From contig OX457031.1 of NCBI GenBank assembly GCA_949752745.1, forward strand, positions 52,089,103 to 52,153,102: a DNA stretch of 64,000 nt. The letters are read 5' to 3'. A program made the position numbers and the translations under genes. The notes below the pieces were generated by a model. That model searched no databases, was not told the origin of the DNA, and saw nothing but the letters and a program-made list of their open reading frames with translations. Source of the stretch: Protula sp. h YS-2021. Its lineage: Eukaryota > Annelida > Polychaeta > Sabellida > Serpulidae. Below, one piece after another: positions 34,485 to 45,448 of the stretch. Positions within the stretch are counted from its first letter, which is position 1, and each line of letters begins with the position of its first letter.

Positions 34485-34922
34485 TTAATAAAACAGTGGT
34501 TTATAATGTCTATATACAAAATCCTTTACAATAAAATCACCATCCTTTCTTTTTAATATATTCACAATATCAAACATACTCTGACCTCGAGCTCTATGCA
34601 ATATATAATATACACAATAAAAACCACATGACGATGATATTGGCGTTTGTAATGAGATAGAATTATACATATAGTCATTTCTTAAAAACATGTCTAAACG
34701 ATCATCGAGAGGGAACAGTCCATAAGAGTCAAAATATTCTACAGGGTCTTTATCATAATACACTGCCACCCAATGTTCTCCTGGTTCATCTTGATCGTCT
34801 GTGTTGATGACATAGGCGCCGCGTTGTAAAGACGGTAACTGGTCCATGGCAAACACACCTTGAAATAAGTCTTTAGTCATGACATCATGACTCAATATGG
34901 CATCAATCTGCTTCGTGTTCAT
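34485..34922 (-). CDS. PRO: Adenovirus-type cysteine protease (left arm)
   Basis: 145 residues of the adenain (C5, Ulp1-like) family. The triad order is visible: His50 in GEHWVAVYYD, Asp65 in YFDSYG, and Cys99 in SSSCGFYCVYYI, with Gln92 as the likely oxyanion residue. Polinton and adenovirus proteases cut capsid precursors during maturation, and that role is expected here. Length is shorter than the roughly 200-residue adenovirus enzyme but compatible with compact relatives. Its ATG overlaps the stop of the upstream F54H12.2-like gene by ATGA. Confidence 0.85.
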   Translation of the reverse strand: MNTKQIDAILSHDVMTKDLFQGVFAMDQLPSLQRGAYVINTDDQDEPGEHWVAVYYDKDPVEYFDSYGLFPLDDRLDMFLRNDYMYNSISLQTPISSSCGFYCVYYILHRARGQSMFDIVNILKRKDGDFIVKDFVYRHYKPLFY

Positions 34923-36292
34923 GACTGGTAGTCGAATTGGATGCTGCGATTTGCACTGATCTCAATAATGTTGTCAAATTCAGCATAGACAATGACATTG
35001 ATGGTATGTTGCAAAGCTCTAGCAAAATTCATTTCTAGCCGCAAATTCCCATGCTTGATCAGGGGGAAATGATCATCGCCATCATAATCCGGTGTTAAGT
35101 CAAATGAAAATAAAGCATAACCTCTAGGCCAATCTTCCCGTTTTATAATGGAACTCTTCTCACCATTCAATCGATCAAACGATTTGTAAAGCGTTTCAAA
35201 AGCGTCTAGGTATTTGTTCTGTGTACTATCAAGCTTGAGAGGTTTGGATAGAACTGGTTCACCATCCGTGTACAGTTGCATATAGTCCAGATCAAAATGT
35301 TTGAAATCATATGGATTCCTCAATACTGATCCACCAAAAGCTTCATTATGAACCAGACCAATAACAATACGATTTGGTAATTGACCCAAAAAGATGTTAT
35401 CTTTCACAAAAGACTGAAATCCTGCTGGAATAGCCAAGACTTTACATTCTTTTCTAGTGATGATGATCTTGGCAGGGCTTTTCATCAATGCATCTGTATG
35501 TCCTAACTGAATACCTGGACTCACCCTCACTTTGCGAATGGTTAAAAATGCCTCTTTCACTTCTACCTTATATGTATTATCTGCAGCCATCAATACATAG
35601 TCATCTTTTTGTCTATGGAAACGCAATTTCAAACTGATGCCATTCGGAAGATAACGATCCTGCTCAAACAAATCTATCCTTAAACCGCCTATGAGCATAA
35701 CATCACGGCTAAGACGTGTATGCAAATAACGATGATGTAAACCATTGTTTCCTTGCTCAGCCAAGTCACCACCGTCGGCATTGACATGAAACCCGGATAC
35801 ATATTGTTCATGATTAGGTCTTTTCACCTCATAACTATTCATTGACCCAGCAGTATCCTTGTACATGAGACGCATAGAGCGCTCAGAATGCAGACTTTCT
35901 TCCGAATCATGGATGAGATGAGAGATAATGCTGGTATAACCATGAGTATTGTTGCTATGCGAAACCAAACGATCATTCAGAAACAATTCAATATTAGACC
36001 ATAACCCATTAAACACATCATTGATGCAAGAGACATTATCATCTGCGCCACAAGCTGTTCCATCAGCCTTTAGAATGCGGCATACAATATGAAGTTTGCT
36101 GTTCTTTAAATCTAGATATTCTTCTGTACTCGCAGGAATGTAGAATTCTATTGGAGCGCCTTCTCTAATACTTGTAAGTGGTTGATAGTCGACATTATAA
36201 CTTTTCTCTACAGCAGTTTGCGTCGGTGGTACGTGAAACCATTCCAATGGAGAAAGACTGCATTCACACGAATGATTATGAATGAGAGACAT
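34919..36292 (-). CDS. F54H12.2-like protein, candidate structural protein (left arm)
   Basis: 457 residues from the ATG at 36292, starting MSLIHNHSCECSLS and continuing with VPPTQTAVEKSYNV, GAPIEFYIPAS and TEEYLDL. This N terminus is characteristic of the uncharacterised F54H12.2-like proteins that are widespread in invertebrate genomes beside Polinton-type polymerases. No transmembrane segment is seen. Its pairing with a capsid-type protease suggests a capsid or other virion protein; this is inference, and a jelly-roll fold has not been checked. An upstream ATG at 36340 adds 16 residues but crosses the palindrome centre and differs between arms, so it is not the native start. Confidence 0.75.
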   Translation of the reverse strand: MSLIHNHSCECSLSPLEWFHVPPTQTAVEKSYNVDYQPLTSIREGAPIEFYIPASTEEYLDLKNSKLHIVCRILKADGTACGADDNVSCINDVFNGLWSNIELFLNDRLVSHSNNTHGYTSIISHLIHDSEESLHSERSMRLMYKDTAGSMNSYEVKRPNHEQYVSGFHVNADGGDLAEQGNNGLHHRYLHTRLSRDVMLIGGLRIDLFEQDRYLPNGISLKLRFHRQKDDYVLMAADNTYKVEVKEAFLTIRKVRVSPGIQLGHTDALMKSPAKIIITRKECKVLAIPAGFQSFVKDNIFLGQLPNRIVIGLVHNEAFGGSVLRNPYDFKHFDLDYMQLYTDGEPVLSKPLKLDSTQNKYLDAFETLYKSFDRLNGEKSSIIKREDWPRGYALFSFDLTPDYDGDDHFPLIKHGNLRLEMNFARALQHTINVIVYAEFDNIIEISANRSIQFDYQS

Positions 36293-36308
36293 GATTTCAA
36301 AAAATATC

Positions 36309-36313
36309 TTTGC
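36309..36313. other. Palindrome centre (5 bp spacer TTTGC)
   Basis: AAAAAATATC and GATATTTTTT flank the spacer as perfect inverted repeats that run outward for about 9.3 kb on each side. The two F54H12.2-like start codons lie only 37 bp apart across it, leaving no promoter. Confidence 0.95.
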
Positions 36314-36329
36314 GATATTTTTTGAAATC

Positions 36330-37703
36330 ATGTCTCTCATTCATAATCATTCGTGTGAATGCAGTCTTTCTCCATTGGAATGGTTTCACGTACCACCGAC
36401 GCAAACTGCTGTAGAGAAAAGTTATAATGTCGACTATCAACCACTTACAAGTATTAGAGAAGGCGCTCCAATAGAATTCTACATTCCTGCGAGTACAGAA
36501 GAATATCTAGATTTAAAGAACAGCAAACTTCATATTGTATGCCGCATTCTAAAGGCTGATGGAACAGCTTGTGGCGCAGATGATAATGTCTCTTGCATCA
36601 ATGATGTGTTTAATGGGTTATGGTCTAATATTGAATTGTTTCTGAATGATCGTTTGGTTTCGCATAGCAACAATACTCATGGTTATACCAGCATTATCTC
36701 TCATCTCATCCATGATTCGGAAGAAAGTCTGCATTCTGAGCGCTCTATGCGTCTCATGTACAAGGATACTGCTGGGTCAATGAATAGTTATGAGGTGAAA
36801 AGACCTAATCATGAACAATATGTATCCGGGTTTCATGTCAATGCCGACGGTGGTGACTTGGCTGAGCAAGGAAACAATGGTTTACATCATCGTTATTTGC
36901 ATACACGTCTTAGCCGTGATGTTATGCTCATAGGCGGTTTAAGGATAGATTTGTTTGAGCAGGATCGTTATCTTCCGAATGGCATCAGTTTGAAATTGCG
37001 TTTCCATAGACAAAAAGATGACTATGTATTGATGGCTGCAGATAATACATATAAGGTAGAAGTGAAAGAGGCATTTTTAACCATTCGCAAAGTGAGGGTG
37101 AGTCCAGGTATTCAGTTAGGACATACAGATGCATTGATGAAAAGCCCTGCCAAGATCATCATCACTAGAAAAGAATGTAAAGTCTTGGCTATTCCAGCAG
37201 GATTTCAGTCTTTTGTGAAAGATAACATCTTTTTGGGTCAATTACCAAATCGTATTGTTATTGGTCTGGTTCATAATGAAGCTTTTGGTGGATCAGTATT
37301 GAGGAATCCATATGATTTCAAACATTTTGATCTGGACTATATGCAACTGTACACGGATGGTGAACCAGTTCTATCCAAACCTCTCAAGCTTGATAGTACA
37401 CAGAACAAATACCTAGACGCTTTTGAAACGCTTTACAAATCGTTTGATCGATTGAATGGTGAGAAGAGTTCCATTATAAAACGGGAAGATTGGCCTAGAG
37501 GTTATGCTTTATTTTCGTTTGACTTAACACCGGATTATGATGGCGATGATCATTTCCCCCTGATCAAGCATGGGAATTTGCGGCTAGAAATGAATTTTGC
37601 TAGAGCTTTGCAACATACCATCAATGTCATTGTCTATGCTGAATTTGACAACATTATTGAGATCAGTGCAAATCGCAGCATCCAATTCGACTACCAGTCA
37701 TGA
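36330..37703 (+). CDS. F54H12.2-like protein, candidate structural protein (right arm)
   Basis: Mirror copy of the gene at 34919-36292, with the same 457-residue product from the ATG at 36330. An ATG at 36282 would extend it through the palindrome centre and is rejected as native start. It ends at TGA 37701-37703, which overlaps the protease ATG. The gene lacks any upstream region outside the hairpin, so it may be unexpressed. Confidence 0.75.
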   Translation: MSLIHNHSCECSLSPLEWFHVPPTQTAVEKSYNVDYQPLTSIREGAPIEFYIPASTEEYLDLKNSKLHIVCRILKADGTACGADDNVSCINDVFNGLWSNIELFLNDRLVSHSNNTHGYTSIISHLIHDSEESLHSERSMRLMYKDTAGSMNSYEVKRPNHEQYVSGFHVNADGGDLAEQGNNGLHHRYLHTRLSRDVMLIGGLRIDLFEQDRYLPNGISLKLRFHRQKDDYVLMAADNTYKVEVKEAFLTIRKVRVSPGIQLGHTDALMKSPAKIIITRKECKVLAIPAGFQSFVKDNIFLGQLPNRIVIGLVHNEAFGGSVLRNPYDFKHFDLDYMQLYTDGEPVLSKPLKLDSTQNKYLDAFETLYKSFDRLNGEKSSIIKREDWPRGYALFSFDLTPDYDGDDHFPLIKHGNLRLEMNFARALQHTINVIVYAEFDNIIEISANRSIQFDYQS

Positions 37704-38137
37704 ACACGAAGCAGATTGATGCCATATTGAGTCATGATGTCATGACTAAAGACTTATTTCAAGGTGTGTTTGCCATGGACCAGTTACCGTCTTTACAACG
37801 CGGCGCCTATGTCATCAACACAGACGATCAAGATGAACCAGGAGAACATTGGGTGGCAGTGTATTATGATAAAGACCCTGTAGAATATTTTGACTCTTAT
37901 GGACTGTTCCCTCTCGATGATCGTTTAGACATGTTTTTAAGAAATGACTATATGTATAATTCTATCTCATTACAAACGCCAATATCATCGTCATGTGGTT
38001 TTTATTGTGTATATTATATATTGCATAGAGCTCGAGGTCAGAGTATGTTTGATATTGTGAATATATTAAAAAGAAAGGATGGTGATTTTATTGTAAAGGA
38101 TTTTGTATATAGACATTATAAACCACTGTTTTATTAA
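37700..38137 (+). CDS. PRO: Adenovirus-type cysteine protease (right arm)
   Basis: Mirror copy of 34485-34922 with an identical 145-residue product (His50, Asp65, Cys99). It starts inside the ATGA shared with the upstream gene and converges on the PC4-like cluster of this arm. Confidence 0.85.
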   Translation: MNTKQIDAILSHDVMTKDLFQGVFAMDQLPSLQRGAYVINTDDQDEPGEHWVAVYYDKDPVEYFDSYGLFPLDDRLDMFLRNDYMYNSISLQTPISSSCGFYCVYYILHRARGQSMFDIVNILKRKDGDFIVKDFVYRHYKPLFY

Positions 38138-38572
38138 TGTTGTTGTTTTATTAATGTTGTTGTTTTTATTAATGTTGTTGTTTTATTAATGTTGTTATTG
38201 TAGTAGTTAAGTTGTAGTTAAGTTGTTATATTAGTTAAGTTGTTGTTATATTAGTTAAGTTGTTGTTGTTAAATAAAACAACCCAAGTTTCAAACAACTG
38301 TCTTGTTTATTGTGTTCTATTTACAAATTCTTAACTACAAACACTATTTACAAAGTTTACCAACACTATTTACAAACTCTTAACTACAAACGCTATTTAC
38401 ACTATTTACAAATTCTTAACTACAAATTCTATTTACACTATTTACAAACTTTTATTTACAAACTTTTATTTACACTATTTACAAACTTTTATTTACAAAT
38501 TCTATTTACAAAGTTATCAAACACTATTTACAAACTCTTAACTACAAAGTCTATTTACAAAGTTTACAAAGT
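38138..38572. repeat. Convergent intergenic AT-rich repeats (right arm)
   Basis: Mirror of 34050-34484; one substitution is visible (34150 against 38472). Confidence 0.75.
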
Positions 38573-38821
38573 CTATTTACAATCACATTCATTTTTCAAT
38601 ACATTCATCAATGCATGCCATTCATTAGAATCTAAATTGATATAGGTATCATAGACATTACATCCGTGTTTGTAAATGCTATGAAAGCTTACATAACGCA
38701 CATCACCAAACTTTATCACTTTAGCAGTTTCATGTTCAGACAGTTTCAGTTCATATCCTTCTTCATTTATGTCCATCACGCGTATATGTTGTGTTAACTC
38801 AATGGATTTGGTACCCCGCAT
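38573..38821 (-). CDS. PC4-like small protein 4 (right arm)
   Basis: Mirror of 33801-34049. The product has Arg for Gly in the early HIxVMD segment because of the substitution at 38782. Start choice is as uncertain as in the left arm (alternative ATG at 38944). Confidence 0.55.
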   Translation of the reverse strand: MRGTKSIELTQHIRVMDINEEGYELKLSEHETAKVIKFGDVRYVSFHSIYKHGCNVYDTYINLDSNEWHALMNVLKNECDCK

Positions 38822-38846
38822 AAGTTGTATTCCTTCCTCTTTGAAT

Positions 38847-39200
38847 TCAAGCGTCAGGTTCTTTCCAATCCAATGCTTGCAACAGCGCGTTCCATTCCAC
38901 TGTGCTGAGGGTGATGATGTCGTAGTTTTCTGTAAGCTCGTCATGTTGGCGAAATTGTACAAACACGTCCAGACCGTTCTCAGTCACACGCACTTCTAAT
39001 TCATTTGAGACTGCTAGGAGAAAGCCAGGTATTCTCAACTTGTCTAGATGATCCTTCAACACGGATTGGTCATCAAGCGATAGGACGAGATACTGTCCAA
39101 AATGTCGTAGCACAATGTCATCACATAAGTTTCTCATGTATGAGAACCCATATGTCATGGGTTCATAATCCATCAAATAGTCGTCTTCCATCTCGTTCAT
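38847..39200 (-). CDS. PC4-like small protein 3 (right arm)
   Basis: Mirror of 33422-33775 with an identical 117-residue product, ending in the ITLSTVEWNALLQAL strand-helix segment. Confidence 0.6.
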   Translation of the reverse strand: MNEMEDDYLMDYEPMTYGFSYMRNLCDDIVLRHFGQYLVLSLDDQSVLKDHLDKLRIPGFLLAVSNELEVRVTENGLDVFVQFRQHDELTENYDIITLSTVEWNALLQALDWKEPDA

Positions 39201-39205
39201 GTATT

Positions 39206-39580
39206 TTATACTCGGATGATGTCGAACAGTGGATGTTGTATAGCTTCTAGGAATCGTAGGACTGCGCGCCAGTTCTTGATATTAAAGAAGATCAACTGTG
39301 CATAGGGTGTATCTGGCACAACTCCCTTATAATCCTTTGGATAATCCTGTAAAAGATTTCTACAGAATGTCACACGTATCTTAGAATCATATTCAGCCAC
39401 CGTCACTTCCAGTTTATTTTCAAGTCTGCGTTTAAACCCAGGTTCAAGCGGTATGTTTTTAAAGTCTTTCCACACTTCAGGTTTAAACCGATAAGCAGAA
39501 ATTCTCTGAGAACCCATCATCACTTCATTCCTCTCATTAACTTTAAGGTAAACACCATCGTCCAACATGAGTGCATTCAT
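39206..39580 (-). CDS. PC4-like small protein 2 (right arm)
   Basis: Mirror of 33042-33416 with an identical 124-residue product holding two PC4-like units. Confidence 0.6.
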   Translation of the reverse strand: MNALMLDDGVYLKVNERNEVMMGSQRISAYRFKPEVWKDFKNIPLEPGFKRRLENKLEVTVAEYDSKIRVTFCRNLLQDYPKDYKGVVPDTPYAQLIFFNIKNWRAVLRFLEAIQHPLFDIIRV

Positions 39581-39593
39581 GATGATTACCTTG

Positions 39594-39944
39594 TTATGAC
39601 TTGTCGTCTTGTCTGCGAAGCCTTTTATCCACTTCTTTCACCTGCTTCTTCATCATTTTCCATTCAGGTATTGTCAGCAAGATACCCTTTTTCGTTGGAC
39701 GGTTTTTTCCAGTCCCCTCATCTCTGAGGTATTTGCGAATGTTTACCACACCTTCATTACTTTGTTTCATAATCTTGATGTACTTTCCATTGCCTAGAGA
39801 AAGCATTCCATCCCACGACTGTGGTGTTGGTGCTATCTCCACTTTTAATTTCTTGATGGTAGTATCAGGATGTTTCACATTCATGTCTTTGACTGTATCA
39901 GCAAGAGTATCCATATCCGTTGTTGCAGATCTTTTCCTATTCAT
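39594..39944 (-). CDS. PC4/SUB1-like ssDNA-binding protein 1 (right arm)
   Basis: Mirror of 32678-33028 with an identical 116-residue product. The only difference seen is a silent third-position change at 39780. Confidence 0.7.
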   Translation of the reverse strand: MNRKRSATTDMDTLADTVKDMNVKHPDTTIKKLKVEIAPTPQSWDGMLSLGNGKYIKIMKQSNEGVVNIRKYLRDEGTGKNRPTKKGILLTIPEWKMMKKQVKEVDKRLRRQDDKS

Positions 39945-39998
39945 GTTGACGCTTCAGTGTTCACACCTCAACTAACTCTAAAGTTGAAGTGTTTCCCC

Positions 39999-40006
39999 CT
40001 TATATA
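39999..40006 (-). promoter_or_regulatory. TATA box overlapping the polymerase stop codon (right arm)
   Basis: Reverse complement TATATAAG overlaps the stop of the right-arm polymerase and precedes the PC4-like cluster. Confidence 0.5.
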
Positions 40007-43000
40007 CTGTAATGTCCATGCGCCAAAGTGGAATAGCCATCACTCATCACATATCGCTTGTCATCAAAGGGAGAGAGAGCCACTTTCCTCAACTTCTCCG
40101 AGAAGATCTGGTGGTCATGACTTCGAATAATGTGTCCTGTGGTCATCGTTTGCGTTTGGTTGAACAAACTGTCTTTATACTGCTGATGTTTCATCCATCT
40201 TTGACACGCGCGAGTGATGCCTTTGGCCGTACGTTTTTCTTTCCCACCATATATCATACTGTACATTTTTGGTCGAAGTCCAACAAACTCTTCTATGGGA
40301 ATGCCCACCGTCTCATCTTTCATTTTCCCAAGCACTTTCTTGTTCACGTTGGAATGTAGGAAATGATCTGGGGGATAGTCACTTGTGTCGAACAAGTCGG
40401 CATCTTCCTGCATGTCTTTGTAGATATCGTCCGTTTCTATGTCATAACATAGACTGTCGGTGTCGCTGAACAACAGCTTGGCGTTGGGATACTTGGTCAT
40501 GATGTAGTTGTAATGAAAGTGGAACATGAGCACCTTGCTGAGGTCGAGAATGGTGAAACCAACTTGAATGGGTTTATCCAGAAGCAGATCCACTTTGCGC
40601 AAATGTACCGCGGTCAAATCTTCGTTGAAAATTCTAAATTTGTGGAAGGAAGGTTTGGCCACAAGTTTCTTGAACCGCTTTTCCTGGTGAACAAGTTCCA
40701 CATTCATGCGTTTTCTGACATTTTCCATGGTTTTGCCAAACACAGAGTTGTTCATCAGTTTGAAAAAGTCTTTCTCAAACGGGTTCTTAGCCAACTTTCT
40801 CTTTTCCGTGTTCAAGGAGATGTATTTTGCCAACCATTTGCTCTGTGCAAACATGATGGCACGATGCACCTTCGTGACTTTCAATCCCAGTGAGACATAT
40901 TGCTGTAAATTTCTATAATGAAGTACATATTTCTTCTTGTCACACAAGTTGGGAATGAGCTTTTCACTAGGCTTGCTTTTCATGTTTAGATCTTTCCGTA
41001 GCTTCTGACTATGCTCTGATAATTCTCCCACTTTCACACATTTCCGTTCTGGAGCCACTGGATAGTGATTATGATGATTATGAATGGATTGTGGGTATTC
41101 CAAATCCACTTCTAAAATGTATCCAATCTCATCATCTTCATCCACATCCATAAAGTCAATGGATTCTGGCTCGCTCACCCACATAAATCCACTTTCCGGC
41201 ATGCTTTGCGACATAGCCCAGCCATACAAGTTGTTTGCATCCAGGTACGTCAAGTAGTTGGTCGGTTTCAAGGGATCGTAATCTGCTACGTAGGGGTTAT
41301 TTGCTTTCGCATACTTGTGTGTGATGACAGATATTCCTCCACGTAGACCTTGTTCAACCATTTGGTACATGTCAATGTCGTTGATCAATTCCAATTTCAC
41401 CTTTGTCGCTTTCAACATGGCATCCCACGACAGTCCTGGCGCTGTATAGTAGTGAGCAGGATCTAATTCATACGTGTTGAGACATACGTGACGAAAGTTT
41501 TCAAACACGTCAGCCAGCAACAACACATCTGATTTCAGGTATAGGTCATGGTATTCACCAAATGTAGTACACTGGAATGTCTCCCACACCTTCTGCGCAT
41601 GCGCATAATCCTCATCGCTAATGCCTTCTTCACTGAGCAGACTGTAAAACTTGTCCTTGGACGGCAGTTGTGTTTCAGCAAACTTGGATGTCTCATCCAC
41701 GTAATCATAAGGGTACACTCCCTTTCTCAACAGTAAATCTTGTTGGTCACTATCGTGAATGTGTGACGTCATGTTATGAAAGTTGTCTTTCCCTTCTGCT
41801 GCCAGGTTGGATACCAGCTTCTGTAGAGAAGTACTCATGAACTGAAAGCTGTCTGTAAATTTCAGATTGCTCATGGTGAATGCAATATATTTCTCAACGG
41901 TGTTGGGAATGACTGTAATCGTCTCATTTTTGAACTTTCCAATTTCTTCCATGATCAAATGGCTGTCATAGCCTCGTAAATTGTGGAAAAAGACAGGAAT
42001 GATGAAAGAATCTTCAACATCCTGCTGATCCTTTCGAAATCGGAATTGCAAATTGCATTGACTATGTGCAGCTCCGCGCTATTTGCCATTGATATGGTCA
42101 TGATCTCTCACATGATCTGCTCCTAGAGGCTCATGACAAATGTAACAATCTGTGGCGTTCTTATAATGCTCTTCATCTTCATGAGTCATCACCATTTTCT
42201 TTGGCTGTAGCAAGCCATGCACAATACGATCACGCTCATTCACCATATGGTCTAAAAAGACTTTCACAGCATTATCTCCTCGATATACGACTGGAGCACG
42301 TGTATCATACTGGCTGACAACCACATAGGCAAAGCTGTTTGGACGATGATGCTGATACTTGTCTCCTTCATGTTTTTTCGTGAAACATTCAAAGTCTGCA
42401 TAAATGACAAACGGCACTCGCTGTTGTTTGGCTACATTCTTGAACTTGATGAAGGGTTCCTTGGGGAATGATAAACGTTGTGCTCCATGCTTGTCACACA
42501 CTTCATGATGCTTGTCTAAAAGATCTTGTCGCATAAACCCATGAAGACAGTTGAAACAATAAAATATTGCATTCTGACGCTTTGTTCGATAAGCCATCAG
42601 TCTGCTGAAATTCTTGATGAGGCAGTAATGTCTTGTCTTGTCATTACTAATCAAAAGCAAATTGATTTCTCTCGCGCTGGTGTTTCGACTGAGTTGTATC
42701 GGAACAACTACATCATGTTCATATCCAAACACGTTAATAGACACATCATTCTCCTTTTCAAACTTTGGAATGTCTGTAATCGGTGTTGGAAATGTCATGC
42801 CTTCCACCTTCAATTCGTTCTCAAATAGCTTGTATTGATGCACACGCTCTGGGTTTGCATTTGTTGAAGGGTGAAGGTGAGCCAGTACAGACCATAAGAA
42901 ACATTTGTTGTCTTTATTCTGAATGTTTAACACAGCCTTTGTAGTCTTTACTTTCTTCGGTAGTGGGATAAAACTGCTCGCTTCCAGTGGCGCTGACGTA

Positions 43001-43677
43001 GCTGTATGCACTTCAATGAATAATATGTTATCCAACACCCAACCAGAACCTTGTCGCTCATGTTCATCAAACCTGGTAAACAATTCTTTATAGGCTTCTG
43101 GCAAGTCCTTCTCAATATCTGTTGGATTGTATGCTGCATATGTTGGACTACTGATGAAGGCATTATCCATCTGTTCTACCATCACGCCTTCAACATTTGG
43201 TGTCATTTTCTTGAAGCGTGCATGTACCACAATGTACCATTTCATGCCATGGTTTAACGTCTCTAGCAAATGTCTTTTAATCCGGTTCTCTTGTTGTCGC
43301 ATTTCAAGTAGCAAATCCGATCCATCTTCAGGCTCAAACCGCCTTTCCTGTGCGTTTTCACCAAGACTCACTCTTCTGCCTCTGCCTACTTGTCCTGTCT
43401 CTTTCTTTCTTTGTTCTTCATGAGACACATTTTCCATCTCATCACATGCATGTGTCTCAAATGCATCCAAAGAGGAAAATATCTTGGCGCATTTACAGCA
43501 GAGGACTGGATCAGGTCTTTCAACACCATCTTGTACGGTCTTTCGTCTCTTGGCTTCAATCTGCTCAACAAGCTCTTCATGAGCACGTTTCATCCTAGCT
43601 GGTTTGCATGTATGTGTCACGAACACTTCCAGAGATGGAAATGTCACATCACAATCATGACAGTAGACTGGTGCCAT
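40000..43677 (-). CDS. POLB: Protein-primed type-B DNA polymerase with one in-frame amber codon (right arm)
   Basis: Mirror of 28945-32622, with the same zinc fingers, exonuclease and polymerase motifs and the same amber codon (42079-42081). One amino-acid difference is seen: Pro in place of Gln275 (NANPERVH against NANQERVH), from the substitution mirrored at 29771/42851. The downstream half from the amber codon to 40000 is uninterrupted and identical in protein sequence. Confidence 0.9.
42079..42081 (-). other. In-frame amber codon in the polymerase (right arm)
   Basis: Reverse-strand TAG at the exact mirror of 30541-30543. Confidence 0.95.
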
Positions 43678-43736
43678 CGTTGTTGTCTCTTCAACTGCTA
43701 GAACTGAAATGAAGTAAAATACACGTTTTACTCTTC

Positions 43737-43744
43737 CTTTTATA
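43737..43744 (-). promoter_or_regulatory. TATA box of the polymerase gene (right arm)
   Basis: Reverse complement of TATAAAAG, 60 bp upstream of the ATG at 43677. Confidence 0.6.
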
Positions 43745-43876
43745 CCACTTCAATGGTGTGTTGACTCAGCAGAATGTATCACTAGTTGACATGTTTCACT
43801 CATGCTTTTATGCTACTTCCATGTAATCAAAATATGGTGTGTAACTTGTTCAAACTTGTTTCCAAAATGTTAAAAT

Positions 43877-43889
43877 TGCTGACTCAGCA
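43877..43889. promoter_or_regulatory. Perfect Maf recognition element (right arm)
   Basis: TGCTGACTCAGCA, mirror of 28733-28745. Confidence 0.55.
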
Positions 43890-44021
43890 GAATTTTACTT
43901 GTGTATATGAATGTCTCACTTACAGTTGTGAAGTTGTACAGCTGCACTGCTACGCAGCAGAGACATCTAGCGGTGAAGTTAAATGGTCTGCCAAATGGTA
44001 TTCATCCGCGAAGAAGCACTG

Positions 44022-44341
44022 TAATGGTGAAATTTTCAGTCAACTATAACGAAAGTTATAACGAAAGTTATCACAATTTTAAGTTAAAATGGCGGTAAAA
44101 ATGCACACAGCCAACTGCACAAATAGCCTATGACTACTTAATGTTAAAACTAGATATAAAACTGACTCAAACAGTGAAAGTTTCATGCAAATCTGTCAAT
44201 CATAACGAAAGTTATCCCACTTTTTACAAAATTAAAATGACGGTAAATATGCACACAGCTAGCTGCACAACCAGTCCATGACTATGTGAAAACTAGATAT
44301 AAAACTGAATTAAACAGTGAAATTTTCATGCAAATCGGTCA
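44022..44341. repeat. 143 bp direct repeat with octamer motif (right arm)
   Basis: Mirror of 28281-28600. Confidence 0.8.
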
Positions 44342-44611
44342 AGTATAACACTGCATACTGCAACTCCAAGCAGTTAGACACTGCTGCCTCAGAAAAACAA
44401 AAAGCCTAACACCGCTGTCTACATTGTTTGATGACGAAATCTGATTACGCAGTCTGATTACACTGATGACGAAATGCTGCTGATGACGATTGTAGGTTGT
44501 ATGACGCCATTTTCTTTTCTAAGTAAACACTGCATTTCAAACAAAAAAAAAAGTAGAATAATGGAGTACAAAGAGCAACATAAGCAAAACATTTTATCAT
44601 GGTGTTGGTAT

Positions 44612-44794
44612 GTATGCATGAGAGTGTGGGGGAAAAAAAAATTTGCCGTCAGAAGGTTGAAATACCTATGCGGCTTATGAAATGCTCAGTCGTGGTGTGT
44701 GTGTGTGTGTGTGTGGAGAGTGTGGGGAAAAAAGTTGCCATCAGAAGGTTAAAATACCTATGCGACTTACGAAATGAAACGCTTAGTCGTGGTA

Positions 44795-44828
<34 letters not shown>

Positions 44829-44860
44829 AAATGAAAAAAAAAAAAAAAAAAAAAAAAGAA
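44612..44860. repeat. Poly-A, (GT)n and a duplicated segment of about 105 bp (right arm)
   Basis: Mirror of 27762-28010, with a longer (GT)n and a shorter A tract than the left arm; the length changes happen to cancel. Confidence 0.75.
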
Positions 44861-45448
44861 GTTTGTTTACTAAGTTTGTTTATAAAGTTTCAATGAGTTT
44901 CAATTATGCAAATAACCAAAGTTGGTTTACAAATTTTGTTTACAAAGTTTGTTTATAAAGTTTGTTTACAAATTGTGTTTACAAAGTTTGTTTACATAGT
45001 TTGTTTACAAAGTTTCAATGAGTTTCAATTATGCAAATAACCAAAGTTTGTTACAAATTTTGTTTACAAATTTTGTTTACAAAGTTTGCTTACAAAGTTT
45101 GTTTACAAATTTTGTTTACAAAGTTTGTTTACAAATTTTGTTTACAAAGTTTGTTTACAAATTTTCAATTATGTAAATAAGTCAAGTTTGTTTACAAAGT
45201 TTGTTTACAAATTTTGTTTATAAAGTTTGTTTACAAAGTTTGTTTACACAGTTTGTTTACACAGTTTGTTTACAAAGTTTGTTTACAAATTTTGTTTATA
45301 AAGTTTGTTTACAAAGTTTGTTTACAAATTTTATTTATAAAGTTTGTTTACACAGTTTGTTTACAAAGTTTGTTTACAAAGTTTCAATTATGCAAATAAC
45401 TAAAGTTTGTTTACAAAGTTTGTTTACAAAGTTTGTTTACAAAGTTCA
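44861..45448. repeat. 13 bp tandem array with forkhead-type motif (right arm)
   Basis: TTTGTTTACAAAG units, 588 bp in all: nine 13 bp units longer than the left-arm array. The surrounding sequence is otherwise mirrored. Confidence 0.85.

Noticed and set aside
36282..37703. Start of the F54H12.2-like gene at the upstream ATG (and its mirror at 36340)
   Set aside because: The extra 16 residues come from reading through the palindrome centre, differ between arms, and are not part of the family N terminus MSLIHN.
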